A stretch of 64,000 nt of DNA from Amoebophrya sp. A120 (GCA_905178155.1 CAJINV010000005.1:4632918-4696917), one strand, 5' to 3'. Numbered from the stretch's first letter, positions 1 through 11,113 are shown. Made by a program: numbers and translations. The notes: generated from the sequence alone by a model not told the origin.

Positions 1-1239
1 TGCCTCGGTTAAATGCGCTGTAAACGAGTTTTTTGAATTTGATGATAAGTTTAGCTTTGACTTCGGTAGAACCTTTATTACGCTGGGGAATGCATGGAAA
101 TAACATTTGCGTACGACATTGTTGAAGTGCAATCTCGTCACAGAAACAGAATGTACTAGAATATCGAATCCGAAACAACTTTTTCCTTGCTATCATGATT
201 GCAAGAACCTTTTGCGATGGTCTTCACAGGTGGATCCGTCATCGTGCTCGTTTTTCCTTCTTTACTGCTCTGTCACCGTGAATATTTTTCGGGAAAATAT
301 GGAAAGCTGTACTAGCACGACCAAGGTTCATTCTCGTCCAGAGATGATCTTTGATTCACTTCTGTAGCTGATCCCTCCTGCATTGGATGCTCACGTGGTT
401 CGACTCCAGAACATTTTCACTTCTTCATCAAAACGGCGACGGGGACGGACGGTCGTGGAGGTCGGAATTTGCACAAAATTGCTTCTCGTCTTATCCAAAA
501 TTTCTTCCACCGGGATTCTTTTTGTTGATGTATAAGGGGTTCGTTGACGTCGGGCTGCACCTGCAAGGAATTGTAATTCCTCGAAAGGCAGCCACTGCGT
601 CGCTCTGCAAGTTGTACGGCAGTTTTTGGCCTCGTACGTGATTGATCTGCTCTAGTAACATTCACTGTAGTGCACGTCGTGCTCCAGTTGTACGACAGTG
701 TACACGTGGTATAAGTCTGGACTCATACATAATTCCGTAGGCGTAGCTCATCATTCGCACTAATCTGTTCCTTCTGCTACACCTGATTCCCTAGCTCACC
801 TTGTTCCGCATCAATCTGTTTCTTCTACGCTTTCATTCATTTTCATTGACATTGTACACGTGGTGCTATGATTCAATCCGGGCTCCAGACAATGCCTGAA
901 ACAGGAACAAAAGTAACTTTTTCCAACAATAAACTTGCGTGGAGGTATAGAAGTCGAAGGTACGACACAGCCAAAAGCGGTAAACGGTTGCAGACGAATA
1001 GAATTTTTTACTGACTTTGAGATTGCTTCCCAACTACACCTCGCGGTAGTGGTCTACCTTCCACGACCCTCTACCTCTTGACGACGAAGGGTTCTTGCTC
1101 CTACAAGGCTATAAGTATATCCGATTCTGTTTTAGAAGATCCTGAAGTTGAATGTGAATCCCAAATCACGTATAAAAATCGCTGACCCGCTGGTGCTCGC
1201 CTCTCGCGAAAAACTCCAATTGTGTGTCTGCTCGCTTCT
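1..1239. other. intergenic 3' flank of the F1 remnant
   Basis: I see no convincing gene. Much of this stretch is a diverged copy of 5600-6449, the 3' flank of the complete F1 gene. For example, the blocks around 175-360 and 387-660 correspond to 5785-5960 and 6020-6440. It is therefore part of a segmental duplication rather than unique DNA. Confidence 0.6.
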
Positions 1240-1410
1240 TTACGCGAGTGAGTGGGCCCTGTTCTTGTACGTGTTTAGGCCTTTCGCGAGAACCAAAAAA
1301 CCCTTCCGCGGCCCATATTGTGGAGGTGCTGCGTGGTAATGCTCCGACGTCCCTTCTGCCTGGGGCGGGAAAATGCACAAGGTCTCTGCGGGACAGGGCT
1401 TCAGGATGGT

Positions 1411-1653
1411 ATGGAGGTATGCAAAACATTATATCGTGCTTTGCTAGTAATAATCTCGATCTAGTTCGTAGAAGTACACTGCAAGATGACAATTTTTGTC
1501 TTTTTGAGATGAAAACCGATGTAAATCTGACAGCATGCGGATGTGAATATGAAGAGAGCAGAGATGAAGATGTAATGTTGCAGCGCACCTTCGTCGCTAC
1601 ATCCACGTCGGACGAGCAGCAGCACGATAGTAAGTACTTTTGCAGAGCATAGT
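1411..1653 (-). mobile_element. family C introner in F1 copy a
   Basis: Terminal inverted repeat carries TATGC..TGCAAAA at both ends, with TGGT on either side (1407-1410, 1654-1657). It sits at the same place as the element at 6636-6877 in the complete paralogue, so it predates the duplication. Removing it joins ..QET to ILKPCP.. in frame. Confidence 0.65.
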
Positions 1654-2663
1654 TGGTTTCCTGGATCAGTTCCGAAAATGCGGCGCACTTTTTCCTATCG
1701 GCCTCTTTCTCCATTTCCTCCGGTCGCTGAGTGGAATTTGTCCCTTCTTCTTTTCCGAACTGGGTCATGATATCGTCCAATTCACTTATTGCACGGTTCA
1801 CTATCGCCACTGCCTGGCGTTGCCTTTGTAAAAATGGCACGTCGGAAGATGAGGCAGCGCCGTCTTTATAATTCCGGTCGAGCAGTGGGCCCGACAGCGT
1901 TGCGTGCGGAATGCCCTCAGGGTGGAATTCGTTTCCCTTTGGGAGCATATCGGGCCCCGCACAAGCATAGCCGGGGGCTTCAAGCGACACGACAGCCACG
2001 AGCGGGTCCGGCACGGCTAGGCACTGGTCTTTACCTTGTGCAGGATCGGCATAAATGCATGACCCGGAGCTCGGGCTACCTATGTTGGAACCGTGGAACG
2101 GCTGCCGCGGTGGGTAGAACGGCCCGGCGGGGCGCGCTAATCCCCAATCACGCGCTTGTTTGGGGTTGAGTTCATAAACGCGACGGAGATGAAAATACGC
2201 CCCCGCGGTTTTGTTGCCGGGATGAAAAGAATTAATATCCTCGTCCCCTGCATCGGCAACCCGCACGCCGGCGCGCTCGAAAAGCTTTCGCACCGTCTCC
2301 ACCTCGGACTCAATTTCTTCTCTCGTCATGATCTTTACGCGATCGCGACCCGTCCCGGTGCGCGCGGGGCTCCTGCTTAGGGCCTCGACCTCCTGTTTCG
2401 TCACCTTAACGTGGACCTCGTTCTTCGGCCTGATATACCCCGGTAGCCGCTCAAACTTCGCCTGCTCAGACGCCGCAGTGGAGGCGTCTCGGAAAAACCC
2501 AATGGCCGCTGTTTCCAACGGAGAACCGCTGTAAGAGCTCCCGTCCTCTTGTAGAACCGATCTCGCTACAGTCGCTTTCCCCCGGTTCGCATCCATGACG
2601 GCCCCTTTCTTGCACACGCTGCGTGCGTTTCGTACGGCTTCTTTTTGTGCGTGTTGAAAACAT

Positions 2664-2926
2664 ATCAAATGCAAAAGTGTCTGGGTCTGGAAGAATGCAA
2701 CTTGTCATGCTAAATCTGAAGCATGCAAAAATCTGTGTTGCATGATTACCAAAAGTGGTCCAGTTTATCTGACCAAGTCGGGAGGGAGTTTCTCATGCAG
2801 GATAGGAATGAGAGAGATCGCACAGAGTCTGTCATGCTAGGTCCTGCATTCCAGACCTCATGGGTCATGGAAAAGCTGCATGACAAAGCGCGCATGCTTC
2901 CATACCCAGACATATTTGCATTCGAT
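2664..2926 (-). mobile_element. family A introner in F1 copy a
   Basis: The inverted repeat ATCAAATGCAAAAGTGTCTG is mirrored at the right end (about 30 bp, few mismatches). The TSD AAAACAT lies at 2657-2663 and 2927-2933. The paralogue at 8088-8100 has a single AAAACAT and no insert, so the empty site is preserved in this window. Confidence 0.85.
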
Positions 2927-2977
2927 AAAACATTTCGGCTCGGGCTGCACCAGGTGGGTTCTTTCAGTGGGCTGCAC

Positions 2978-3287
2978 TATGGATCTGTCAGGATTGAAAT
3001 CGACAAAGTTGAAATAACTTGTAATGCATAAAATCCATACCAGTTAGAAGCCCAATTTTCAAGCGGTGCATGACAAGTTTGGGTAGAGCCGAAATCCAGT
3101 TTATAATGCTGTTTGGGTAAGGAAGACGCCTTTTGTCATGCTACTTTAGCAGCTGTATTTCTACCCCGCGACAGGCTTACAATCTGCCTCCCTTGCCTAC
3201 TCTGCAAGACAGGCACTTTGTGGGTTGCATTTTATGCATGGCAAACTATTTCAACTTTGACGATTTCAATCCTGACACTCCCATATC
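2978..3287 (-). mobile_element. family B introner in F1 copy a
   Basis: Imperfect inverted repeat of about 38 bp beginning TATGG and containing GTCAGGATTGAAATCG. It is flanked by CAC (2975-2977, 3288-3290). The complete paralogue has no insert here (about 8118-8150). Removal restores ..CLVQPTERTHLVQP.. in frame. Confidence 0.75.
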
Positions 3288-3399
3288 CACCAGGCAGGGA
3301 TCAAGATAGAAGTGTGAAGGACCACCATCGCCTTCGGCTGTTGTACTAATATCTTCGCACACGAGTACTTTTGGACAAGATTTGTCAGCAGCGTCCTCA

Positions 3400-3690
3400 T
3401 ATGCATTGCAAAAGTAAGGTAATGCATTCGTGTAAATGCATTACAAATTTCCTGCTCAGCATGAGAAATAAAATTTGTTATGCGGATTTACCTTGAATTG
3501 AATTGAAGTAGCGACGCCCCCTGACGTGCCTCGGTAGCCGATCGCTCTACCAACCGGAGGTGCTAATTACATGCTTACTTCTTCGTTCGTCGAGCACCTT
3601 ATTCCGCCATACAAGCCGGCTGGTGAGCAATTACCCGGACTGCCGGCCCAATTTGTGCCGGTTTTGGTGTTTTAGGGAGATACCAAGATT
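3400..3690. other. junction region with family C introner fragment
   Basis: The left part (to about 3500) resembles the inner half of a family C introner (GCAAAAGTA, then AGCATGAGAAATAAAATTTG) with no matching right end. 3500-3680 is unique in the window. From about 3680 the sequence becomes the 3' flank of the F2 copies. It marks the breakpoint between the truncated F1 copy and the F2 fragment. Confidence 0.5.
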
Positions 3691-3813
3691 TTGTTTTATT
3701 TTATCACTAGATTTAGATGAAATAAAACCTCGTCGCGTACAACTGCGCCCATTGAGGACGCAGCTGCCCCACGGCAAAAATTACTCCTTCGCCCTCCCCT
3801 GTCCTAGTATTCA

Positions 3814-4373
3814 TTAGTCGACAAATTTCATACTTGTTTTGTCGACCAAATCACCAGCACTCATCCGCATTCCCCGCTTGATCTGCGTGCATAGTTCCAA
3901 AGTCGCGCTGATCCGCGCTTGGTCCCCGCTGGCAAAGGCCACGCGCAAAAGCTCCGCGTTGTTTTTTTCTACTTCCAGCACCCTTTCCGTCCGAATGCGC
4001 TTCAGCTCTTCGTTGAAACAATGCAGCCGCCGTTCAAATAACTTCATGGCCTGTTCCCACACGTTTTGCTGACAGGTATACCCCCGCCGGTAAAACTCCA
4101 GCCAGGACTGCGCCATGGGCCCGTGGTATTGTTGCTGCTGCAGAAGCTCCTGCCCAGGCTGCACCACCTGGTGCACCAGAGCCGGCTGCTGACCTTGCTG
4201 GTGAAGAGGATCTGGGTGAAGGTTGTGCGGTCCGCCCTGCGTAGAAGTAGGGGATCCGGAGGAAGTAGTCGAAGCTGTAGTCCTAGTTGTCACACATAAA
4301 GCCAGCAGTTGCTGTTGCATGCACGACACCGATGCAACAAGGGTAGTACCAGCCTGTTCAACATGTTTTGCAC
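3814..4373 (-). pseudogene. F2 fragment (copy of the C-terminus of gene G)
   Basis: The open frame encodes the last ~185 residues of the gene G type, including HGPMAQSWLEFYRRGY, a charged helical stretch (FERRLHCFNEELKRIRTERV) and the terminal KFVD. By eye it is nearly identical to 19309-19860 at DNA level, 3' flank included, and less similar to 12552-13100. At about 4373-4388 it is joined to exon 2 of an F1 gene. The F1 reading frame enters it out of phase and stops at 4290, so the F2 frame has no start or leader of its own. I read it as a fragment left by recombination between F1 and F2 copies. Confidence 0.7.
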
Positions 4374-5414
4374 CTCCTCCTTTACGGCTTCTTTTTGTGC
4401 GTGTTGAAAACATTTCGGCTCGGGCTGCACCAGGTGGGTTCTTTCTGTGGGCTGCTGCACCAGGCGGGGATTAATATAGTGTGAAGGACCATCATCTTCG
4501 GCTGTTGTACTCATATCTTCGCACACGAGTTGTATCAAATATAAAAATGTCTGGGTCTGGAAGATTAGAACTTGTCATGCTAAATCCGAATGATGCAAAA
4601 ATCTGTGTTGCGTGAGTACCAAAAGCTGTCCGCTTTTGACCAAGTTGAGAGGGAGTTTCTCATGCAGGAAAGGCATGATAGAGACCTCAAAAAATCTGTC
4701 ACGCTGGGTCTCGCATTCCAGACCTCATGGGTCATGGAAAACCTGCATCACAAATCTTGCATTCTTCCAGACCCAGACATTTTTACATTTGATAAGTTGT
4801 ACTTTTGGACAAGATTTGTCAGCAGCGTCCTCAGCGGCAGCGAGGTCTCGTGGATGCGGGACACTTAGAACGCACGGGCCACTAGTTGTACTCTGTAGAG
4901 CTACTTTATTCATCGTCCCTGCAGAAATGTAGTACAACCCTGCTCCGCCGATCGCCGCAGCCAGCAACGTGGCTTTTTTTCCGATTGTTCCGAAGAGCCG
5001 CGTGGACATTTTATTGCTGGGGGTGACTTCGGAGGAGCCTTCAACATCCTTAGATGAACCCCGCCGTGGTCCACGACTAGAAATAGATGCTGACGCAGTT
5101 TTGTTTTCCCCTCGAGCAGGTGGTGGCTGCAACGAAGAAGAAGAAGTGCGCGACGACGAGGACGCCAGGATCGGTTCGCCACTCTTTGAAGATGATGTTG
5201 CAGCTCCGCGATTGGAAGTAGGGCGCCCTTGCCCTACCATGAACGGTCTGAAGTTGTTCGAGCGTCCTGTCGCTTCTGAGGGCATCATCAACCCAAAAGC
5301 CGCAGTGATGGTACAACTCCCGAAAAAACTACTGCCCGAGATAAATTGTCCGAATGTTAGTAGCCGTAGAAGCCGACGCGAGCCGGAAAAGGGCGGGGGC
5401 AAGGACTGCAACAT
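4290..5414 (-). CDS. chimeric F1 5' half running out of frame into F2 DNA
   Basis: Function unknown. Exon 1 (5414-4795) starts at ATG 5414 with a signal peptide (hydrophobic core around residues 15-40), then a Ser/Pro-rich stretch, then a second hydrophobic segment KKATLLAAAIGGAGLYYIS. A family A introner (4534-4794) follows. Exon 2 (from 4533) reads LVCEDMSTTAEDDGPSHY and continues to ..FQHAQKEAV. There the F1 homology ends and the frame runs through F2 sequence in the wrong phase to a TGA at 4290. The product would be a truncated F1 with about 30 novel residues. About 590 bp (4388-4980) look identical to 8073-8665, far closer than the rest of exon 1, which suggests recent gene conversion. 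It may be expressed as a short secreted or membrane protein, or be a pseudogene. Confidence 0.55.
4534..4794 (-). mobile_element. family A introner in the chimeric F1 gene
   Basis: Inverted-repeat ends ATCAAAT../..ATTTGATA. TSD AGTTGT at 4528-4533 and 4795-4800. By eye the sequence is identical to the element at 8219-8479. The truncated copy a lacks it at 3360. Confidence 0.85.
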
Positions 5415-6449
5415 CTTCTTCCTATAACTTTCGCTATGAGATGAATCGTCCAAGATTATAAACAGGAGTTGATGTTGATACACTTACAAATCGAGGAGGT
5501 TATCAAAACCAAAAGGTAAGGTAAACACACGGCTGCCACCTGCCAGTCTGTGTTGTATATTTCAGATAATAGTATAGTCGTGCTTAATACGCTTGTTTGG
5601 TTTGCGAATTGACTTTGGTGCTCATCAACAGCATTTGATATTTGCAGGCGATGAACATCAAATGCTTAAATGGAACTATAGCGTACTTGCTAGCAACAAC
5701 AACAGGTATACAATCAATATTTGCGTCGTTGTACAATTTACCTCGCGCCACCGCGAGCGCAGAATTTACAAAAATATCGAAGCCGTATCCGACACAACTA
5801 ACAACTTTTCTTGTCATTGCAAGAACCATTTGCGGGGATCTTCGCTGGCCCTCGTGGATCGGTCGTTACAAATCGTGATCGTTTTTACTTTGCCGTTCTG
5901 TCACCATGGGGATAGGAGGAAATAAAATGGAGCGCTGCACTAGCACTAGCACGACCAAGAAGCATATATAATTCTCAAGAACCCACGATGATCCTTTTCT
6001 CGTCCTCTTCCCTAGTTGATCATCCCTGTATTGGGTCATGCCTAAGTGGTTCGACCCAAGAACAAAATCTTCTCTTCATCCAAGCGGCGACGGTCGTGTT
6101 GAAAGCCTTTCTTATTCTTTCCGCGCCAGGGCTGGTAGCACAAAGCTCCTTCTCGTCTTATCCCAAATTTGTTCCCGTTTTTTTTTGTTGCTGAAATGGA
6201 ATTACTTTGGCATGCAAATGCAATTTTGCAATGAAATCTTTTTGTTGTTGAAGATATAGAAAATGCAATTTTGTTGTTGATACATAAAAAGGAGGCTCAC
6301 ATCTGGCAGGAAGAAATTGTTCCTCGAAAGGCAGCCACTGCGCTGTTCTGCAAGTTGTACGGCAGTCTGGCTTTGGCCTGGTACGTGATTCCGTAGCTTA
6401 TTCGCATTAATCTGCTCTACTAACATTCATTGCACCCGGACGTGGTGCT
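5415..6449. other. intergenic, F1 5' flank followed by duplicated 3' flank
   Basis: No gene supported. 5415-5580 is the upstream region of the chimeric F1 gene. 5600-6449 is the 3' flank of the complete F1 gene and is a diverged duplicate of 60-1230. Confidence 0.5.
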
Positions 6450-9090
6450 CTAGAGTTGGACCTGCTGGATGCCGATCAAATAACTATCGTGGACCTGCTG
6501 CTCGCTTCTCGCGAAAACCAGAAAACCCATCCTCGGCCCATATTCTGGAGGTGCTGCGTGGTAATGCTCCAAGGTCCCTTTTGCCTGGGGCGGGAAAATG
6601 CACAATGTTTCCGGGGGACAGGGCTTCAGGATGGTATGGTGTGCAAAAAAGTCGTGCTTTCTTCGACCATGAGAGTGTCGGTGACTATACAATACATTAG
6701 ACCACTTTTTTTTGAGAGATCAACCAGTGGAAATCTGTTAGCACGCAGACGTGAATGAGAGCATAGACTTTGTAGTCATGCAATACTGCGATTTCTAATT
6801 CTAATTCTATCTAAATCACACGACAACCGGAACCGGGCAGCACGATAATAAAAAGTACTACTTTTGCAGTGGATAGTTGGTTTCCTGCATCAGTTTCGAC
6901 AATGCGGCGCACTTTTTCCTATCGGCTTCTTTCCGCATATCCTCCGCTCGCTGATTGTAATTTTTTCCTTTTTCTTTTCGAACCAGGCTCAGATCCAAAG
7001 GCAGTAGGTCCTCCCACGTAAAAAGAGGCTCTGGTGGCTTTTCTCGAATCAATTCACCCATCACACGTTCTACTCGCGCCAGCTCCTGGCGTTGCCGCTT
7101 TAGAAGATGTTGCGCCACGTCCAGCTCAGAAGATGAAGATGAGCCAGCAGACTCTACTTTCCGGTCGATAACCGGGCCCGACAGCGTTGCTTGTGGAAAC
7201 CCCCCGTCGTGGTATTCGTTTCCCTCCGGGAGCATATCGGGCCCCGCGCAGGCAAAGCCGGGGGCTTCAAGAGAAATGACAGCCACGAGCTCGTCTTGCA
7301 CGGTTCTTACGCACTTTGTCCCGTCATCATGATCCACGTCGCACAAGCTAGGGCCACTTACCCCGGAACTGTGAAACCACTCCGGTGGGTAGAAAGGCCC
7401 GGCGGCGGGTAGTGACGACGTTGACCAGAAGGGCGATTCGCGATTGTATTCCTCCACGGCTCGCAGAAAATAAGCCCTCGCCGCGCCGGAGATGTCATCC
7501 CCCGCATCGGCAAGCCGCACGCCGGCGCGCTCGAAAAGCTTTCGCACAGTCTCCGCTTCGGACTCGAGTACATGTATCAGCTACAAAAGTATGTAATATT
7601 GCACTCGTAGGAAATGAATTTTTTGCAGTCATATGCATGACAAATCCGACTTTCACTTTCGACCTGAACTGGCATTTTTACAAATTGCGTTTTTGTTCTT
7701 GACAAAATTTCATACGAGTACGGCACTACTATAAGTCTATATACTTTTATTTGCAATGCATAAAATGCCTGGAGGCCCATGCCATCCCGGAGCCCATGCG
7801 CCCGCCGGCGCTCAGGGACTCGACTTCCTGCTTCGTCAGCTTACCGTGGACCTCGTTCTTCGGCTCATTATACCCCGGTAGCCGCTCAAACTTCGCCTGC
7901 TCAGACGCCGCAGTGGAGGCGTCCCGGAAAAACCCAATGGCCGCCGTTTCCAACGGACCGCTGTGAGAGCTCCCGTCATCTTCGAGTAGAACCGATCTCG
8001 CTACAGTCGCTTTCCCGCGGTTCGCATCCATGACGGCCCCTTTCTTGCACACTCTGCGTGCGTTTCGTACGGCTTCTTTTTGTGCGTGTTGAAAACATTT
8101 CGGCTCGGGCTGCACCAGGTGGGTTCTTTCTGTGGGCTGCTGCACCAGGCGGGGATTAATATAGTGTGAAGGACCATCATCTTCGGCTGTTGTACTCATA
8201 TCTTCGCACACGAGTTGTATCAAATATAAAAATGTCTGGGTCTGGAAGATTAGAACTTGTCATGCTAAATCCGAATGATGCAAAAATCTGTGTTGCGTGA
8301 GTACCAAAAGCTGTCCGCTTTTGACCAAGTTGAGAGGGAGTTTCTCATGCAGGAAAGGCATGATAGAGACCTCAAAAAATCTGTCACGCTGGGTCTCGCA
8401 TTCCAGACCTCATGGGTCATGGAAAACCTGCATCACAAATCTTGCATTCTTCCAGACCCAGACATTTTTACATTTGATAAGTTGTACTTTTGGACAAGAT
8501 TTGTCAGCAGCGTCCTCAGCGGCAGCGAGGTCTCGTGGATGCGGGACACTTAGAACGCACGGGCCACTAGTTGTACTCTGTAGAGCTACTTTATTCATCG
8601 TCCCTGCAGAAATGTAGTACAACCCTGCTCCGCCGATCGCCGCAGCCAGCAACGTGGCTTTTTTTCCGATTGTTCCGAGCCCCCACGTGGACATCTTGTT
8701 CCTGGGGGTGAGTGCTTCGGAGGGGGCTTCAACATCCTTAGATGAACCCCGCCGTGGTCCACGACTAGAAATAGATGCTGATGCAGTTTTGTTCTCCCCT
8801 GGAGCAGGTGGTGGCTGCAACGAAGAAGAAGAAGAAGAAGTGCCCGACGACGAGGACGCCAGGATCGGTTCGCCACTCTTTGATGATTTTCCCTCGCGAT
8901 CGGAAGAGGGCCCCCCTCCGGGTGGTTTCCTGTGCGAGCGTCCTGTTGCTGAAGAGGGCATCAACCCAAAAGCCGCATTGATAGTACAGCTCCCGAAAAG
9001 ACTGCCCGAGAGCAGTAGTAGACATCCGCATGTTACTAGGAGTCGGAACCGACGCGAGCCGGAACAAGAGGGTAAGTACAGCAACATCAT
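6450..9090 (-). CDS. F1 family secreted or membrane protein (complete copy b)
   Basis: I do not recognise the family. Exons 9090-8480, 8218-7765, 7574-6878 and 6635-6450, less one TSD per junction, give 1935 bp (644 residues), ending at a TAG at 6450. The ATG at 9090 is chosen because it opens a signal peptide: hydrophobic core at residues 16-34 and a likely cut near 40-43. A Ser/Pro-rich linker follows, then a second hydrophobic segment at about 145-161, then soluble sequence with no motif I can name. Conserved between copies a and b are ETVRKLFERAG, a Pro/Phe-rich GPFYPP, SLEAPGFACAGPDMLP and a charged KEADRKKCAA. All three introns are introners. The last exon is read in the frame obtained by removing one TGGT copy; in that frame several differences between copies a and b are synonymous. 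It is probably secreted or anchored in the membrane. Confidence 0.7.
6636..6877 (-). mobile_element. family C introner in F1 copy b
   Basis: Left end ATGGTGTGCAAAAAA mirrors right end TTTTGCAGTGGATA. TGGT flanks both sides (6632-6635, 6878-6881). It sits at the same insertion point as 1411-1653 in copy a. Confidence 0.65.
7575..7764 (-). mobile_element. family C-like introner in F1 copy b
   Basis: Starts TATCAGCTACAAAAGTA and ends TACTTTTATTTGCAATGCATA. A short ATG repeat flanks it (7572-7574, 7765-7767). Copy a has uninterrupted coding sequence at this place (about 2310-2330). Removal gives ..WASRHVLESEAETVRKL.. in frame. Confidence 0.65.
8219..8479 (-). mobile_element. family A introner in F1 copy b
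   Basis: Same element and TSD (AGTTGT, 8213-8218 and 8480-8485) as 4534-4794, at an offset of 3685 bp. Removal restores ..KSCPKVQLVCEDMS.. in frame. Confidence 0.85.
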
Positions 9091-10186
9091 CTTCACTTTC
9101 GATATTAGAATCGTCCAAAAAAAACAGGAGTTGATGATAGATACATCAGTTACAGATTGAAATGGAGGCTATCAAAAGATAAACAGGCCTCACAAAATTA
9201 TACACAGCATACGGCTGCAGCTCTGTCGTTTTGTACTATGGTTTAGATGCAGGTCTTGTTTGCGCTTGTGCGAATTGACTTTCAGAGCGCGGAAATCGAA
9301 ATCCTGACCAAACTTAGTGTGCTTCCTAGTAGCAGCCATGGCTTTCAACGTCGACGATCGAGATTTCTACATATTCCTTGCACATGATGAAGATCAACAA
9401 TTGCGTATGCTTTTGCTCGGTGGCGTTGGATCCAGTCGAAAATCTGTTGGATCCATGCGAAATTCTCTTTCTTTCGTCATCACCGGACTTGTTTGAAGAT
9501 GAAGAACCTTTTGGCGTTTACTCACTATGTGTAAATACCAGCATTTTTGCTCCGGTGGTAGATCTTCCTCAGAGAAGATCTTTCTTTTCTGCGCAAAGGC
9601 AGACCCGACAGAAGAACAACAAAGCCCGTAGGTACTTATCCGGAATAATTCCGCAAGCCTCAGATGCGTTGCATCTAAAAGAGATCTGCGCGAAGTGGTG
9701 TTTGGACAACTTCTTACTTTCTAATTCTACTCCTTTCTGATGAATCTAGCGCATGCATAAACTCCAAAAATTTTGCACGTGTTTCTTTTTTTTCTTTAAT
9801 TGGAAAAATCTTCAACTGTAGTTACATGGAGAATTCTGCCTTGTCGCCCTCGCATCTCAACACAGACGGCGAGAGTGAGTATTTGTGTAGTTGTCAAATG
9901 GCTTTTCTATTCGACTCCGTATTGCAGTTCCTTCTCGTGTGGTGTGCTGAGTCAAAGTCTTATCGATACTCGGTGCAGCATACGATAGCATTAGCATCGT
10001 CTGCAGCGCAAAAAAAATCATCTTGTAGTGCTTGTCAAGTATGATACAGTGCGATCCGTCATGGTGGGTCTACTGCCACAACATACTTAAGCCTCAACTA
10101 AACGTAGACCATGACCACAACATCAACTTTACTGTAGTCGACCGTAGTAGGAAAATGGTGTACAACCTGGACGATACAACTTTTAT
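9091..10186. other. intergenic between F1 copy b and P1
   Basis: No gene supported. 9091-9210 is an F1-type 5' flank that recurs at 13385-13535. 9218-9750 recurs in diverged form at 14530-15100 as the 3' side of P2. 9209-9260 is also the single-copy counterpart of the direct repeat flanking the insert at 13583-14516. Confidence 0.5.
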
Positions 10187-11113
10187 TTAAAGTCGCTCGC
10201 AAGAGCTTCTTCCACCCCACAGCTTCTCACATTCTTCCTGAGGTAGAACTTCTTCGGGCCCGGGGAACGGAACTTGAACTTCCATTCCTTCAAGTTCTTC
10301 AAGGCCGATCATCTCCAAATCTTTTTCAACTTCATGCGGTCGCTGCGCCCACAGAAGATCTGAACCGTCTGATCTTGGCCCAAGGGTATAAGCCGGCTCA
10401 CCGTCACTCGGAGGAACGAGCCCGAGTCCGAAGATTGGATCGATATGACGCTCTTTGAAGATCCTCCGCGCTTCGGCCACAGACCGACGATCCTCGGCAC
10501 GACGACCATGGTTCTCTTCACGACGCGGCGGCGAGCAGGATCTGCGTCGTGCAGAGATTTGTTGTTGTTGCTTCTTCTCGATACGAGTCGCCTTCTTTTG
10601 CCTAAGTAGCAGGTCTTTTCCGTACGCCCTTCCCTGCTCTTTGCATTCCTCCATGAGTTCTTCTGCTTCTGCAGGTGTTAAAGTTTTATAGTCGTCATTG
10701 GCCCGCATCTGGTCTATCGCTCCCTGAAACAGCGGTGAGAATGCTTGCCAACGGGACACTTGCGACAGGGACAGAGGTTCGCCATCGTCATCAAGACGCC
10801 CTGGGATGATGTAGTCGGACGCAGTCACTATTTCATCGTGCTCCATCGCCTTACCAGGAGCTTGTCCCGCAGCCTCCTCAAGCATAGGTAAATCGAAAAC
10901 CTCCTCAGTACGAGGAGGATCTGGTGCGAACCGGATCTTCTTCGGCGAGGCACCTGCGGCGAAAGACCACGTGGTTGTTTCAGTACCGGTAGTCGTAGTT
11001 GTGCCGTAAGAATAAAACTCGGTAGCCGCAAGGGACCAACAAACCACAGCGAGAAGCGAAGAGAGGGACCGGCGTCCCACAACTTCGAGCATAGAATGTG
11101 CAAAAGAAACCAT
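10187..11113 (-). CDS. P family secreted protein, copy 1 (308 residues)
   Basis: Family not recognised. A single uninterrupted frame starts at ATG 11113. The N-terminus MVSFAHSMLEVVGRRSLSS is followed by a hydrophobic core (about residues 17-30, LLAVVCWSLAATEF), as in a signal peptide or signal anchor. The rest is acidic and charged, with a basic/Gln patch (KKQQQQISARRR) near the middle. The tract HIDPIFGLGLVPPSDGEPAY is strongly conserved in copy 2 (15491-16348). The leader is almost identical between the copies while the middle diverges heavily with indels, a pattern seen in fast-evolving secreted proteins. No introner is present, unlike most neighbours. Confidence 0.75.
   Translation of the reverse strand: MVSFAHSMLEVVGRRSLSSLLAVVCWSLAATEFYSYGTTTTTGTETTTWSFAAGASPKKIRFAPDPPRTEEVFDLPMLEEAAGQAPGKAMEHDEIVTASDYIIPGRLDDDGEPLSLSQVSRWQAFSPLFQGAIDQMRANDDYKTLTPAEAEELMEECKEQGRAYGKDLLLRQKKATRIEKKQQQQISARRRSCSPPRREENHGRRAEDRRSVAEARRIFKERHIDPIFGLGLVPPSDGEPAYTLGPRSDGSDLLWAQRPHEVEKDLEMIGLEELEGMEVQVPFPGPEEVLPQEECEKLWGGRSSCERL

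Larger units (their letters stand above)
1240..3404 (-). pseudogene. F1 family gene remnant, 5' truncated (copy a)
   Basis: Function unknown. This is the paralogue of the complete F1 gene at 6450-9090. Reading on the minus strand, exon parts are about 3404-3288, 2977-2927, 2663-1654 and 1410-1240, separated by introners of families B, A and C. The body aligns well with copy b: the stretches FQHAQKEAVRNAR, ETVRKLFERAGVR and CAGPDMLP are shared, and the last exon reads on to a TAA at 1240. The first exon, with signal peptide and transmembrane segment, is missing. The homology stops abruptly near 3404, where a fragment of a family C introner and unrelated DNA follow. It lacks the introner that copy b carries between its exons 1 and 2, and has one codon fewer there. 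Transcription from another promoter cannot be excluded, but without the signal-peptide exon I treat it as a broken copy. Confidence 0.65.

Noticed and set aside
2723-3031. Conserved plus-strand frames inside family A elements, for example those starting MQKSVL..YQK at 2723, 4590, 8275 and 52889
   Set aside because: The frames are similar only because the element is repeated. They begin and end within or just past the element, are broken in many copies, and lie antisense to the host gene.
3525-3575. tRNA-like segment; the minus strand contains GGTTGGTAGAGC, as in a D arm
   Set aside because: I cannot build an anticodon stem, T arm or acceptor stem around it. At best it is a decayed tRNA-derived repeat.
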